A stretch of 64,000 nt of DNA from Geodermatophilus saharensis (GTDB lineage Bacteria; Actinomycetota; Actinomycetes; Mycobacteriales; Geodermatophilaceae), in contig NZ_FZOH01000002.1 in NCBI RefSeq assembly GCF_900188205.1, positions 186,001-250,000 of the forward strand. Direction: 5' to 3'. Each line of letters opens with the position of its first letter. The stretch's first letter is position 1. Below, piece after piece: positions 50,050-58,218 of this stretch. The translations under genes were made by a program, and so were the position numbers. A model generated the notes under the pieces. The model was not told the origin of the DNA, ran no database searches, and was given only the letters and a program-made list of their open reading frames with translations.

Positions 50050-51030
50050 TCAATTCTGATCACAGGGTCGTCGCCGTATTTCACTACAGCGGAACGTCGA
50101 GAAGTTCCCGTGCAAGCAGGTCACCGACGAATCGCTCCAGTGAGCAGCGGCCAAGTCAACCTCGTCGCGACTTGGCCGCGGATGGGCGCCGTGGACAAGC
50201 GTGCTGCGCAGGCCGTAGCAATAGCTGAAGAACTTCAGCGCCGGCATGCCGAGGTAAAGGCGGTCAGCGAGAGCCGTGCTGAGGCGTCGCCCCGCCTGGC
50301 CGACCGACTCCTGGCGGAGCGCTCGGAGGCCGCCGACTAGTGAAGCTGCGTCACCCTCCGGCAAGCCGGCCTCCTCAACGCTGACAACCAACTTCTTGAG
50401 CTGCTCTTGGACGGCCAGCGGACGGTCGACTTGTTCGATGAGCGTCTCCAGGGCCATGGTCAGCATGACGAAGCGCGCATCGGCCACCGAAAGAGAAAAG
50501 GAAGCGCTCCAAAGGTCAAACGCCAAACGCTGGACGTCGCTCACTCCAAGTCCGCGTTCATGAGCCTCCTTCACCATGGCCGCGACCTGCTCACCGCGCT
50601 TGACCACGACGCCCCGAGCCTCGATGCGATGGAACAGCGCTGGCGGAGCCGATGGAAAGACCAGCACGCCAGGGTCGTCGTTGTACTGCTGGACCTCAGG
50701 ATGGGCCGCACGGAGTTCGTCGAGGTGGGCCGGCGCGATGAACCCTCGGGGCGCACGCTCCCTGAAGTCCGCTGCAAGCTGGACACGCGCAAATCCGACA
50801 GTGACCGCGTCACGCCACGTCTCGCCCGCGGTCCGTGCCTCTGTCTCGTCGGCATAGCCGCTGCCCCGGAGCTGTATCTCATTGCTGTCACGGAACGGCC
50901 GATCAGCCATAGTCCGAATGGCAACGGTGATGCCGCCGTCGGTTTCGAGCAAGAGCTCACTTAGATCGGAGTCGATACGGGTGGTGTCGCCCAAGGTCGC
51001 CCTGACGCGGAAGTCGTACGTCTCCGACAT
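50050..51030 (-). CDS. HEPN-motif protein with late frameshift
   Basis: 326 residues. The N-terminal 190 residues are not recognised (YDFRVRATLGDTTRIDSDLS). Residues about 185-300 are helical (FVMLTMALETLIEQVDRPLA) and contain SYCYGLRSTLVHGAHPRPS, an R-x4-H motif (R275, H280) as in HEPN proteins of phage defence and toxin systems. After about residue 297 (near 50140) the frame looks shifted: the alternative frame gives LERFVGDLLARELLDVPL and a stop at 50084-50086, a natural ending. One lost base would explain it. ATG at 51030 with GAGAGGA upstream. Confidence 0.65.
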   Translation of the reverse strand: MSETYDFRVRATLGDTTRIDSDLSELLLETDGGITVAIRTMADRPFRDSNEIQLRGSGYADETEARTAGETWRDAVTVGFARVQLAADFRERAPRGFIAPAHLDELRAAHPEVQQYNDDPGVLVFPSAPPALFHRIEARGVVVKRGEQVAAMVKEAHERGLGVSDVQRLAFDLWSASFSLSVADARFVMLTMALETLIEQVDRPLAVQEQLKKLVVSVEEAGLPEGDAASLVGGLRALRQESVGQAGRRLSTALADRLYLGMPALKFFSYCYGLRSTLVHGAHPRPSRDEVDLAAAHWSDSSVTCLHGNFSTFRCSEIRRRPCDQN

Positions 51031-51166
51031 CTACCTATCCTCTCAGTGAACGCGACATCTCCTCGGCTGCCCCTTGCCTGCCGCCGCTTAGGCCGCGATG
51101 ACACGCACTTGGCGTCGCTGCGACAAATGTCCCTGAGCGGCCCACTTCGGGACACCTGGAATCAGG

Positions 51167-51466
51167 TCAGGACGACAGAGGTGGCCGCTCGCTCGTGATG
51201 CCATACCGCCGCCGGGCCCAGACGCGGACGACCAGGACGACCGCCAGCAGGACGGCGGCGATAACCAGACCGCGAAGCCATCCGTCGAACAACAAGCCGA
51301 CCAGGAAGGCCGTCAACATCTCCGGCAGCGTCAACAGAACCGTTCGTCCGAGCGGCACCCCGAACCAACGCTGCATCCATGACTCGTTTTCCGCCTGCCG
51401 GTGCCCCGCCCCAGCCTCGTATCGCTTCCGCGAGGAATGGTCCTGAGCCCCTTCCATGATCATCAC
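51167..51466 (-). CDS. Small membrane protein of unknown function
   Basis: 99 residues. A polar N-terminus (GAQDHSSRKRYEAGAGHRQA) is followed by two hydrophobic segments, VLLTLPEMLTAFLVGLLF and LVIAAVLLAVVLVVRVWA, and a short basic tail ending SERPPLSS. A second ORF in another frame covers the same bases but has no membrane or domain pattern and is rejected. The exact start among several GTG/ATG codons is unclear. Confidence 0.55.
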   Translation of the reverse strand: MMIMEGAQDHSSRKRYEAGAGHRQAENESWMQRWFGVPLGRTVLLTLPEMLTAFLVGLLFDGWLRGLVIAAVLLAVVLVVRVWARRRYGITSERPPLSS

Positions 51467-52450
51467 TGTGGCCGCAGCGAACGCGCACCGTCAACTTGAG
51501 CCCCGCTTGGTGTCCCTAAAGCCGCCCTCAGAGACACCGTGAGAGCGCTGGCGACGGCCGATCCGGGCGACCTCCGACTAGCCACACGAGCACGGCGTGG
51601 GCGACACCGACCCCAGAAGGTGGCGCTGAAACTCGACACGGGCTGCGGACGGTGGCGTGGGGTGTGCGACCCAGCTCCCTTGATGCAGTCAAACGCTGAG
51701 GATCAGGCGCACGTCGGGCGGGTTGCCACTGTGGCGGTCCAGGTGAACCAGGGCCGGCCACGTGCATCGGCGGCAACCTCGGGGCCGATCACTGACAGTG
51801 TCGACTAGTCCGGCAATCCCGGGTCGCCGGCGTCGAGCACCCGGTGGCGTAGTTCGGCGCGCAGCCCGGCGGTGGCTCGCTCGAGGTTGTCGTACGGCAA
51901 CGACGTCGACGCTTGGTGGACCACGGTGTGCAGGGTCCATGCGCCGGCCTACGGCCGACAGGGTTTGGTCCGGCGGTGTCACCCCGGTGGGTCGGGAGGA
52001 ACGACTCGTCGGCACCGGTGACTGCACCGCTCAGGACCGCCTTCATCCGCCCGCTGGGTGAGTGCCGCGTCGACCCGTCCAGCGACGCCGGTGTGGTGAA
52101 TCTCGATCGGTGGTCACAGACGCCAGCCAGCGTCGCGGAGGTGTGCCGACGGGCTCGATTGGGGCACCCGGGCTCCCTGCGGGAGCCGCACGACTGCCGC
52201 GGAGACCGGCACCTTCCCGCGTACCGCCGTGTACCTCCGCGCCCGGGGCGGTGGCGAGCTGCAACCCCAGCCGGCGGCTCGCGGTCCTCGACCGCTGGAA
52301 CGCCACCACACCCCCGCCGACGCGCCGACCGCCGACGCCGCAGCCGGTGTCTGCCGCCCCAGCGGACGGGCCGGCCCAGTCGCTTGTTGGTCGTAAATTG
52401 GTCGCAGGCCCCGGGCCCACACCGCGTCAGGCCGCTGACCTGCGGTTCTG
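51467..52450. other. Gene-poor stretch before tRNA-Asn
   Basis: 984 bases without a supported gene. On the minus strand, 51945 to 51805 reads as the end of a lost gene: GAWTLHTVVHQASTSLPYDN, then LERATAGLRAELRHRVLDAG ending GDPGLPD and TAG, broken upstream by a stop. A short direct repeat TTGGTCGTAAATTGGTCG lies at 52385-52402. Longer ORFs on both strands, including some across the tRNA, look random. This is probably decayed island DNA. Confidence 0.5.
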
Positions 52451-52523
52451 CTCCCCCGATTGGACTCGAACCAATAACCCTGCGATTAACAGTCGCATGC
52501 TCTGCCAATTGAGCTACGGGGGA
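52451..52523 (-). tRNA. tRNA-Asn (GTT)
   Basis: 73 bases on the minus strand. Acceptor arms TCCCCCG and CGGGGGA pair fully, discriminator G. D arm GCTC-AATTGGCA-GAGC, anticodon arm with loop CTGTTAA (anticodon GTT), T arm with GGTTCGAGTCC. CCA is not encoded. Its 3' end faces the foreign block, the usual side for island insertion. Confidence 0.95.
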
Positions 52524-52663
52524 CGGGCGGGCGTGGCCCGCGCGCCCGTCGAGAGTACCGCACGGCCTGCGGCGTCCTGCGCGGGCTCCTCCGATCGCGG
52601 ACGGTGGCGTCCGCCCGTAGCGTGATCACCCGGTCGTTCACGTCTCGAACACGGAGGTCCCCC

Positions 52664-52978
52664 GTGGCCAAGCTCTCCTTCCTCCTCGGCTTCGGTGCCG
52701 GCTACGTCCTCGGCGCGAAGGCCGGCCGTGAGCGCTACGAGCAGATCCTCGGCCTGTGGTCGGACGCCAAGGACAACCCGCAGCTGCAGGGACTGGCCGG
52801 CATGGCCCAGGCCCGCGCCGACGACGTCGTCAGCTCGGTGAAGTCGAAGATGGGCCGCGACACCGGTCCCGAGCCGGCCCCGGCCCGCAGCACCGGCACG
52901 ACGACGCTGCCCCCGGCCACCACCACCGAGGCCCCCGACCTGACGGCGCTGCCCGCCGACCCGCCGCCGGTCGGCTGA
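52664..52978 (+). CDS. Small YtxH-like protein
   Basis: 104 residues. The N-terminus AKLSFLLGFGAGYVLGAKAG then RERYEQILGLW is the glycine-rich membrane start of a common actinobacterial small protein (YtxH-like). A helical stretch and a disordered tail rich in T, P and A follow. The GTG at 52664 with GGAGG is preferred; an upstream ATG would add 20 residues before the membrane helix. Function unknown. Confidence 0.78.
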   Translation: MAKLSFLLGFGAGYVLGAKAGRERYEQILGLWSDAKDNPQLQGLAGMAQARADDVVSSVKSKMGRDTGPEPAPARSTGTTTLPPATTTEAPDLTALPADPPPVG

Positions 52979-53009
52979 GCCGGCGCCGCCGGCAGCCCGA
53001 GCGCGCAGC

Positions 53010-53591
53010 TCAGCCGGGCTGCTCGGCGGCGAGCGCCTCCTCCAGCTTGGCGCGCGCCACGGCACGGGCCTCCGGGTCGGTGCGGTCGGCGTCGTCGTCG
53101 AACACGACGGTCCACTCGCGGGCGGCCTGACCGGGCACCCGCCGGGCCACCAGCAGCACCCCTCCCCCGCCGGGCAGCGGCGAGCGGCGACTGGCGACGA
53201 CGGTCTGGTCGACCCGCCGGCGCACCACGGCCGGCAGGTCGCCGGCGTCGGTGAGCGCGTACCGCTCGGCCGGCTCCCGCGCCTGCACGCCGGGCTCCAC
53301 CTCGGCCAGCGCGGTCACGGTGAACGTCCCGCCGCCGTCGTTGGTGGCCGCCCAGCGGGCCGCCCCGACCTCGTGCCAGCGCAGCACGCCGACGTCGCCG
53401 GCCTCGTCGAGTCGCAGGTCGGCCGGGACCACCCGCAGCCCGCGGCTGGTGGCCGCCAGCCAGCCCTGCCCGCGCGCCATCTCCCCCCACGCCAGCACCC
53501 GCTCCTCGGCGTCCGCCGACGCCTGGACGACGGCGCGCACCGGCTCCGGCGGACGGGCGAACCGCCTGCGCAGCCGCTCACCCAGGCTCAC
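53010..53591 (-). CDS. Hypothetical protein coupled to dnaG
   Basis: 193 residues, start GTG overlapping the dnaG stop by four bases (GTGA). Sequence SLGERLRRRFARPPEPVRAV, then ERVLAWGEMARGQGWLAATS, LRLDEAGDVGVLRWHEVGAA and a C-terminal helix EARAVARAKLEEALAAEQPG. It resembles a mixed beta domain rather than an enzyme and contains no recognised motif. Position suggests co-expression with primase. A longer upstream start would lie inside dnaG. Confidence 0.78.
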   Translation of the reverse strand: MSLGERLRRRFARPPEPVRAVVQASADAEERVLAWGEMARGQGWLAATSRGLRVVPADLRLDEAGDVGVLRWHEVGAARWAATNDGGGTFTVTALAEVEPGVQAREPAERYALTDAGDLPAVVRRRVDQTVVASRRSPLPGGGGVLLVARRVPGQAAREWTVVFDDDADRTDPEARAVARAKLEEALAAEQPG

Positions 53592-55954
53592 GTCAGCCCG
53601 CCGATCGCCCTTTGCCGCAGCGAGATGGCCTCCTGCTCGAGCGCCATCAGCCGGGAGAACGCGCGCATGTACTCGTCGCCCTGCTCGACGGGGTTCATCC
53701 GCTGCAGCTTCGCCTTCAACGCGGTCACCTGCCGCACGGTGGCCATCTCCTGCAGCCGCGCCAGCACCGCCGACACGTAGACGGCGTCGGCGTCGCCCAC
53801 CGAGCGCAGCGGCTCGACGGCGAGCGCGGTGAGCTGGGCGCGGGCGGTCTCCCGCTCGCAGTGCTCGGCCACCTCGTCGAGCCACGCCGGACCCGACACC
53901 CGGGCGGCCGCCGCGCCCCCGGCCGCCGCGACGGCCGCGGCGACGGCGGCGTAGTCGGGGTCGGTGTAGGCGGCGGGCGGAACGGCGTCGAACGACGGCC
54001 CGGCGATCTCGGGGACCTGCAGCGCCGCCTTGACCGCCTCCCGCTCGACCGCGAGCGCGGCGTCGTCGGGTGTGCGCTTGGGCTGCCGCGGCCGGCGGGG
54101 TGGCGCGGTCTCCCCGCCGGTGATCCGCCGGACCCGCTCGAGCACCTCGCCCTCGTCGGTGTCGCCGATCAACCCGGCCAGCCGACGGGCGTAGGCCGGG
54201 CGCAGCGCGTGGTCCTTGACCTGGGCGAGCAGCGGCGCGGTCCGGTCGAGCGCGGCCACCCGGCCCTCGACGGTGTCGAGGTCGTACTCGGCCAGCGTGG
54301 TGCGCAGGACGAACTCGATCAGCGGCGTCCGCCGCGCCACCAGGTCGCGGACGGCGGCGTCACCGTGCGCCTGGCGCAGCTCGCAGGGGTCGCGCCCGTC
54401 GGGCTCGACGGCGACGAACGTCTGCGCGATGAAGCGCTGGTCCTCCTCGAACGCCCGCCGCGCGGCCTTCTGACCCGCGGCGTCGCCGTCGAAGGTGTAG
54501 ACGACCTCCCCGCGGAACTCGTCCTGGTCCATGAGCAGCCGCCGCAGCACGCTGATGTGCTCGGGGCCGAAGGCGGTGCCGCAGGAGGCCACCGCCGTGG
54601 TGACCCCGGCGAGGTGGCAGGCCATGACGTCGGTGTAGCCCTCGACGACGACGGCCTGGTGCCGCTTGGCGATGTCGCGCTTGGCCCGCTCGATGCCGTA
54701 GAGGACGGTGCTCTTCTTGTACAGCGGCGTCTCGGGGGTGTTGAGGTACTTGGGGCCGGGGTCGTCGTCCATGAGCTTGCGGGCGCCGAACCCGATGACG
54801 TCGCCGGTGATGTCACGTATCGGCCAGACCAGCCGCCGGTGGAAGCGGTCGATGAGCGTGCCGCGCGAGGACTCCTTGGCCAGCCCGGCCGTCACCAGCT
54901 CCTGCTGCGTGTAGCCCTTCCCGCGCAGGTGCCGGGTGAGCGCGTCCCAGCCGCCCGGGGCGTACCCGCAGCCGAAGTCGACGGCGACCTGCCGGTCGAA
55001 GCCGCGGTCGGCGAGGAACTGCCGCGCCGGCCCCGCCTCGGGGCTGCGCAGCTGCTCGGCGTAGAACTCCGCGGCCGCGGTGTTGGCCGCGACCAGCCGC
55101 GCCCGCTGCCCGACCTGCGCACGGTCGGGGGCGCCGGTGGGCCGGCCGCCGTCGTCCTCGTACTTGAGGTCGATGTTCGCCCGCGCCGCCAGCCGCTCGA
55201 CGGCCTCGGTGAAGCTCAGGTGGTCGATCTGCTGGACGAAACTGATGACGTCCCCGCCCGCCCCGCAGCCGAAGCAGTTCCCGGTGAGGATGTCGTCCTC
55301 CAGCGTGAACGCGTGCGTGCCGGGCACCTCGGCGCAGTAGACCTCCTCCACCCGGTCGCTCCACTCGACCGACCGGACGACCCAGTCGCCGTCCGGCCGG
55401 CGGGCCAGCGGCGCCGGCACGGTGTGACCAGAGCCGGAGGCCGCCGCCACTACGGTCAGGGCCGGGACACGTTCCCGTGGGAACGACGAGGAGAGCCGGT
55501 CGCCGGGCAGGAGCTGCCTGGTCAGTCGTTCCGAGCGCGAAGCGCCCGACGGGACGAACCAGCGGTGCTCGTCGGTGGCGAAGAGCTCCTTCTCCCGACC
55601 GTTCCGGGAGACGACGACGCGCATGAGTCGCTGGACGCCGTAGCTCCGGAACGGCGCCTCGACCCAGCCGCCGTCCCCGTTGAGCACCCGGACGGTCCGC
55701 CCGGCGAGCTCCGCGATCGGGACCACGCCGTCCTCGGTCAGGACTCCTGTCTCCCCTGCCAGGCAGTGGAAGAGGTTGCGCGCGGGGGTGACGTGGAACG
55801 ACGGCGACTTCTCGTCGTGGAACGGGCACAGGCCCTTGAGGCTGCCGCCCCCGGCCCGCTTGAGCTGCAGGTGCTCGCCGACCACCTCGTCGATCCGGCT
55901 GCGCTCGCGCACCAGCGCGATGTCCGCCGCTCGGATGCGTCCCCGGCCGGCCAT
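53588..55954 (-). CDS. dnaG: DNA primase DnaG containing a mini-intein
   Basis: 788 residues including an intein of 163. The zinc-binding domain starts GLCPFHDEKSPSFHVTPARN (C43 and H46 are ligands); the next two ligands, in CFGCG (227 and 230), come only after the intein. The catalytic RNA polymerase/Toprim region has VVVEGYTDVMACHLAG and VVYTFDGDAAGQKAARRAFE; a C-terminal helical domain (residues about 640-788) should bind DnaB. Extein length about 625, normal for DnaG. It makes RNA primers at the replication fork. ATG at 55954 with GGAGGGGG. The intein must splice for the zinc site to form. Confidence 0.95.
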   Translation of the reverse strand: MAGRGRIRAADIALVRERSRIDEVVGEHLQLKRAGGGSLKGLCPFHDEKSPSFHVTPARNLFHCLAGETGVLTEDGVVPIAELAGRTVRVLNGDGGWVEAPFRSYGVQRLMRVVVSRNGREKELFATDEHRWFVPSGASRSERLTRQLLPGDRLSSSFPRERVPALTVVAAASGSGHTVPAPLARRPDGDWVVRSVEWSDRVEEVYCAEVPGTHAFTLEDDILTGNCFGCGAGGDVISFVQQIDHLSFTEAVERLAARANIDLKYEDDGGRPTGAPDRAQVGQRARLVAANTAAAEFYAEQLRSPEAGPARQFLADRGFDRQVAVDFGCGYAPGGWDALTRHLRGKGYTQQELVTAGLAKESSRGTLIDRFHRRLVWPIRDITGDVIGFGARKLMDDDPGPKYLNTPETPLYKKSTVLYGIERAKRDIAKRHQAVVVEGYTDVMACHLAGVTTAVASCGTAFGPEHISVLRRLLMDQDEFRGEVVYTFDGDAAGQKAARRAFEEDQRFIAQTFVAVEPDGRDPCELRQAHGDAAVRDLVARRTPLIEFVLRTTLAEYDLDTVEGRVAALDRTAPLLAQVKDHALRPAYARRLAGLIGDTDEGEVLERVRRITGGETAPPRRPRQPKRTPDDAALAVEREAVKAALQVPEIAGPSFDAVPPAAYTDPDYAAVAAAVAAAGGAAAARVSGPAWLDEVAEHCERETARAQLTALAVEPLRSVGDADAVYVSAVLARLQEMATVRQVTALKAKLQRMNPVEQGDEYMRAFSRLMALEQEAISLRQRAIGGLT
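55277..55765 (-). other. Mini-intein in the DnaG zinc motif
   Basis: 163 residues, DnaG positions 64-226. Block A is C1-LAGETGVLTEDGVVPIAEL. Block B is LFATDEHRW with the T-x-x-H (T64, H67). Block F is VYCAEVPGTHAFTL with C144 and H151. Block G is DDILTGN followed by extein Cys227. The penultimate residue is Gly rather than the usual His. No LAGLIDADG or HNH endonuclease is present, only about 60 residues between blocks B and F. Splicing joins NLFH to CFGCGAGG, restoring the CHC2 zinc motif. Confidence 0.93.
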
Positions 55955-56045
55955 GGGCCCCCTCCGTCGTGCTGCTGCCGGGACGCCGGTGCGCGTCCCG
56001 CACCGATCATCCCCTCCCGGGACGACGGCCCGGCAGCCGACGGGC

Positions 56046-56543
56046 TCAGCCGCTCCCGGCGGCGACCGCGCCGCCCACCGAGGCCGCGACCGCCGCTCCG
56101 TAGGCGCGCCGCTGCAGCACCAGGACCAGCCACAGCAGGAGCACCTGCGCGTCGAGCGGCAGGTCCTCGTCCGCGGTCGGCGTGGGCCGGGGCGACCAGC
56201 CGCCGGTGGACCCGCTCTCGGCCACCGTCCGCTCCCCGGCGGTGAACCGGTAGGTGCCCCGCCACCAGGAGGCGGGCTCGGCGAGGACGGCGGTGCCGGC
56301 GAGGTCGACCCGCCAGGTGCCCCGCCAGGCCGGCACCTGCTCGGCGCGCAGGCGGACGGCGTCCGCGGGGTCGACCGCCCACCGGCCGGCCAGGGTCCCG
56401 TCCCGCCGCCGGTCGAGGACCCACTCGCGGTCCCCGACGACCGCGATCGAGCCCTCCTTCCAGAGTCGGTGGAGCGCAGGTGCGCTCGTGGCCCCGTCCC
56501 GGGCCCGGCCCTGAGCCGGCGAAGGGTGGGGAGGACGGGGTCC
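56046..56543 (-). CDS. Hypothetical protein, start codon unclear
   Basis: The frame is open from 56543 to 56046. The coding pattern is visible from about 56510: ALHRLWKEGSIAVVGDREWV, LDRRRDGTLAGRWAVDPADA, VPAWRGTWRVDLAGTAVLAE, SWWRGTYRFTAGERTVAESG and a C-terminal hydrophobic helix VLLLWLVLVLQRRAYGAAVA. No ATG, GTG or TTG lies before the GTG at 56336, which would remove half of the protein. A start lost by a small indel, a rare start codon, or a 96-residue product are the options. No domain recognised. Confidence 0.5.
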   Translation of the reverse strand, partial: GPRPPHPSPAQGRARDGATSAPALHRLWKEGSIAVVGDREWVLDRRRDGTLAGRWAVDPADAVRLRAEQVPAWRGTWRVDLAGTAVLAEPASWWRGTYRFTAGERTVAESGSTGGWSPRPTPTADEDLPLDAQVLLLWLVLVLQRRAYGAAVAASVGGAVAAGSG

Positions 56544-56553
56544 TCACACCTCC

Positions 56554-57180
56554 TCAGCCGATGCCCGGCGCGCCCGCGATGCTCTCCCCGGTCACGCGGT
56601 AGAGCAGGTAGGCGGCGGTCTCCCGCAGGATGTACCGGAACTGCGTGGCGCGCGTCTGCACCGCCGGGCCCTGCCGGGTCGGGGAGCTCTCGGCGGAGAT
56701 CCCCGCGTCCTCGGCCATCCGCTCGGCCCGCATGGCGTGCCACGGGTCGGTGACCAGGACCGCGTCGGACCACCCGCGCTCGTCGAAGGCGGTGCCGACC
56801 GCGCGCATGCTCTCCAGCGTGTCGACGCCCTCGGGCACCGCCAGCAGCGACTCGGCGGGGACCCCGGCGTCGAGCAGGTAGTCCCGGCCGGCCTCGGCCT
56901 CGGTGAACTGGTCCCCGGCCGCCTTGCCGCCGACGGTGACGACGACCGGCGCGACGCCGTCCTCCCACAGCGCCGCGGCGTGCTCCAGCCGCGCCTCGAA
57001 GATCGACGACGGGACGCCGTTGTACTGGGCCGACCCGAGCACCACGATCGCGTCCGACGACGGGCGGGCGTCCTGGCGCGCGGTCCACCAGATCGCGACC
57101 GCCGTCGAGGCGACGAGCAGCAGGGCGGCGAGGACGGCGGCGGCGAACACCCGCCACACCAGAGACCCCACCCGCGCCAC
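56554..57180 (-). CDS. DUF218/SanA-like membrane-anchored protein
   Basis: 208 residues. One membrane segment (RVFAAAVLAALLLVASTAVA) is followed by the DUF218 domain: SDAIVVLGSAQYNGVPSSIF, RLEHAAALWEDGVAPVVVTV, GGKAAGDQFTEAEAGRDYLL, VDTLESMRAVGTAF and VLVTDPWHAMRAERMAEDAG. Related to SanA and YdcF, which affect envelope integrity. GTG at 57180 is the start. Confidence 0.86.
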   Translation of the reverse strand: MARVGSLVWRVFAAAVLAALLLVASTAVAIWWTARQDARPSSDAIVVLGSAQYNGVPSSIFEARLEHAAALWEDGVAPVVVTVGGKAAGDQFTEAEAGRDYLLDAGVPAESLLAVPEGVDTLESMRAVGTAFDERGWSDAVLVTDPWHAMRAERMAEDAGISAESSPTRQGPAVQTRATQFRYILRETAAYLLYRVTGESIAGAPGIG

Positions 57181-57272
57181 CGCTCATGGATAACACGGGG
57201 CCTGTGCCGGGCGTGGCAGCCGGGACCGGTGTGGCGGGCAGGCGGCCGGAGCGGCCCGCGCCGGCGGGGAGG

Positions 57273-57647
57273 TCAGGCGACGAGGAGGAAGCCGACGACG
57301 GCGAACAGGATCGTCAGCACGCAGACGAGCGCGCCGACGTAGAGGCCGGTGCGGTTGACCGGCGAGGGCGGCGGGGACACGTAGAGCGGGAAGCCGGTGG
57401 CCAGCGGCCCCTGCTGCATCGCGGCCGCCTGCTGGGGCGTGGGCGCGAACTGCGGCTGCGGTGGGAGCTGCACCTGTCCCGGGAACCCGACCTGGGTGGG
57501 CGCGGCCGGCGGCGGCACCGGCGGCGCGGTCGGGGCGACCCCGACGGGGGCGGGCGGCGCGGCCGGGGCCGGGGGCACGTACGGGCCCGCGGGGGCGTAC
57601 GGACCGGCCGGGGCGTAGGGCGCGGACGGGTGGGGCGGCTGCGACAC
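57273..57647 (-). CDS. Proline-rich single-pass membrane protein
   Basis: 124 residues. The N-terminal 90 residues are rich in P, A, Y and G (SQPPHPSAPYAPAGPYAPAG), then a C-terminal membrane helix LYVGALVCVLTILFAVVGFL. GAGAGGAAC precedes the GTG. Such proteins are common in actinobacteria; the role is unknown. The repeated block YAPAGPYAPAGPY is coded by near-identical repeats. Confidence 0.7.
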   Translation of the reverse strand: MSQPPHPSAPYAPAGPYAPAGPYVPPAPAAPPAPVGVAPTAPPVPPPAAPTQVGFPGQVQLPPQPQFAPTPQQAAAMQQGPLATGFPLYVSPPPSPVNRTGLYVGALVCVLTILFAVVGFLLVA

Positions 57648-57753
57648 CGGGGTTCCTCTCGTGCAGGCCCGGTCGGCTCCCGCCGGGCGGCGCACATGGT
57701 GACAGCCGGGAGCGGGTCGGGAAAGGGCTCCCGTCGTGGCCGCGGCGTCGGCC

Positions 57754-58218
57754 TCAGCCGGAGGTCCCGCAGACCCGCGGGCCCTCCTCGAGCACCACGA
57801 CCAGCGTCGTCTCGGTGCCGGTCCCGCCGTCGTCCCACCGGACCCGGACCTCCCGGGAGTCCCGGTCGGCCAGCTCCCCCGGCTCGACGGCCACGATCTC
57901 GGCGGTGCCCGGCCGCGCGTACCCGGCGGCGACCTCGCCGACGTCCACGCCCTCGGCGTCGGCACGGTCGTGCTCGGCCTGGCACAGCAGCCCGCCGGCG
58001 GTCTCGAGGTCACGGGCGGCCAGCGCCGCGGTGAACACGCCGACCACCTCGCGGGCCTGGTCCTCCGCCGTCCCCTTGACCAGCGGGAGGGCGACCACCA
58101 TCCCGACGCCGACGGCGACGGTGGCGCCGAAGATGCCGAGGACGAGCCCGTTGCGGCGGCGCGGGGTGCTGGTGTGCAGCTGCTCGGGGCCCTCGTCGTA
58201 GAGGTACGGGCCGGTCAT
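57754..58218 (-). CDS. Membrane-anchored protein with NTF2-like domain
   Basis: 154 residues. A cytoplasmic start TGPYLYDEGPEQLHTSTPRR, a membrane segment (GLVLGIFGATVAVGVGMVV), then an extracellular domain with REVVGVFTAALAARDLETAG, LLCQAEHDRADAEG and a C-terminal strand ETTLVVVLEEGPRVCG. The two cysteines could pair. The C-terminal half shares the pattern of the protein at 63443-64000 (VVVxxEGGPxVCG). Its ATG overlaps the dus stop by four bases. Confidence 0.75.
   Translation of the reverse strand: MTGPYLYDEGPEQLHTSTPRRRNGLVLGIFGATVAVGVGMVVALPLVKGTAEDQAREVVGVFTAALAARDLETAGGLLCQAEHDRADAEGVDVGEVAAGYARPGTAEIVAVEPGELADRDSREVRVRWDDGGTGTETTLVVVLEEGPRVCGTSG

Noticed and set aside
51162-51494. 110-residue minus-strand ORF overlapping the small membrane protein
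   Set aside because: It is a frame shadow without domain or membrane pattern; the overlapping frame has two clear hydrophobic segments.
45283-52523. Island integrase and attachment repeat
   Set aside because: No tyrosine or serine recombinase and no second copy of the tRNA 3' end could be found by reading; not claimed.
51913-52625. ORFs of up to 199 residues on both strands before and across tRNA-Asn, one ending with APPIGLEPITLRL
   Set aside because: That ending is the translated tRNA sequence itself, a well-known artefact; the rest has no domain pattern.
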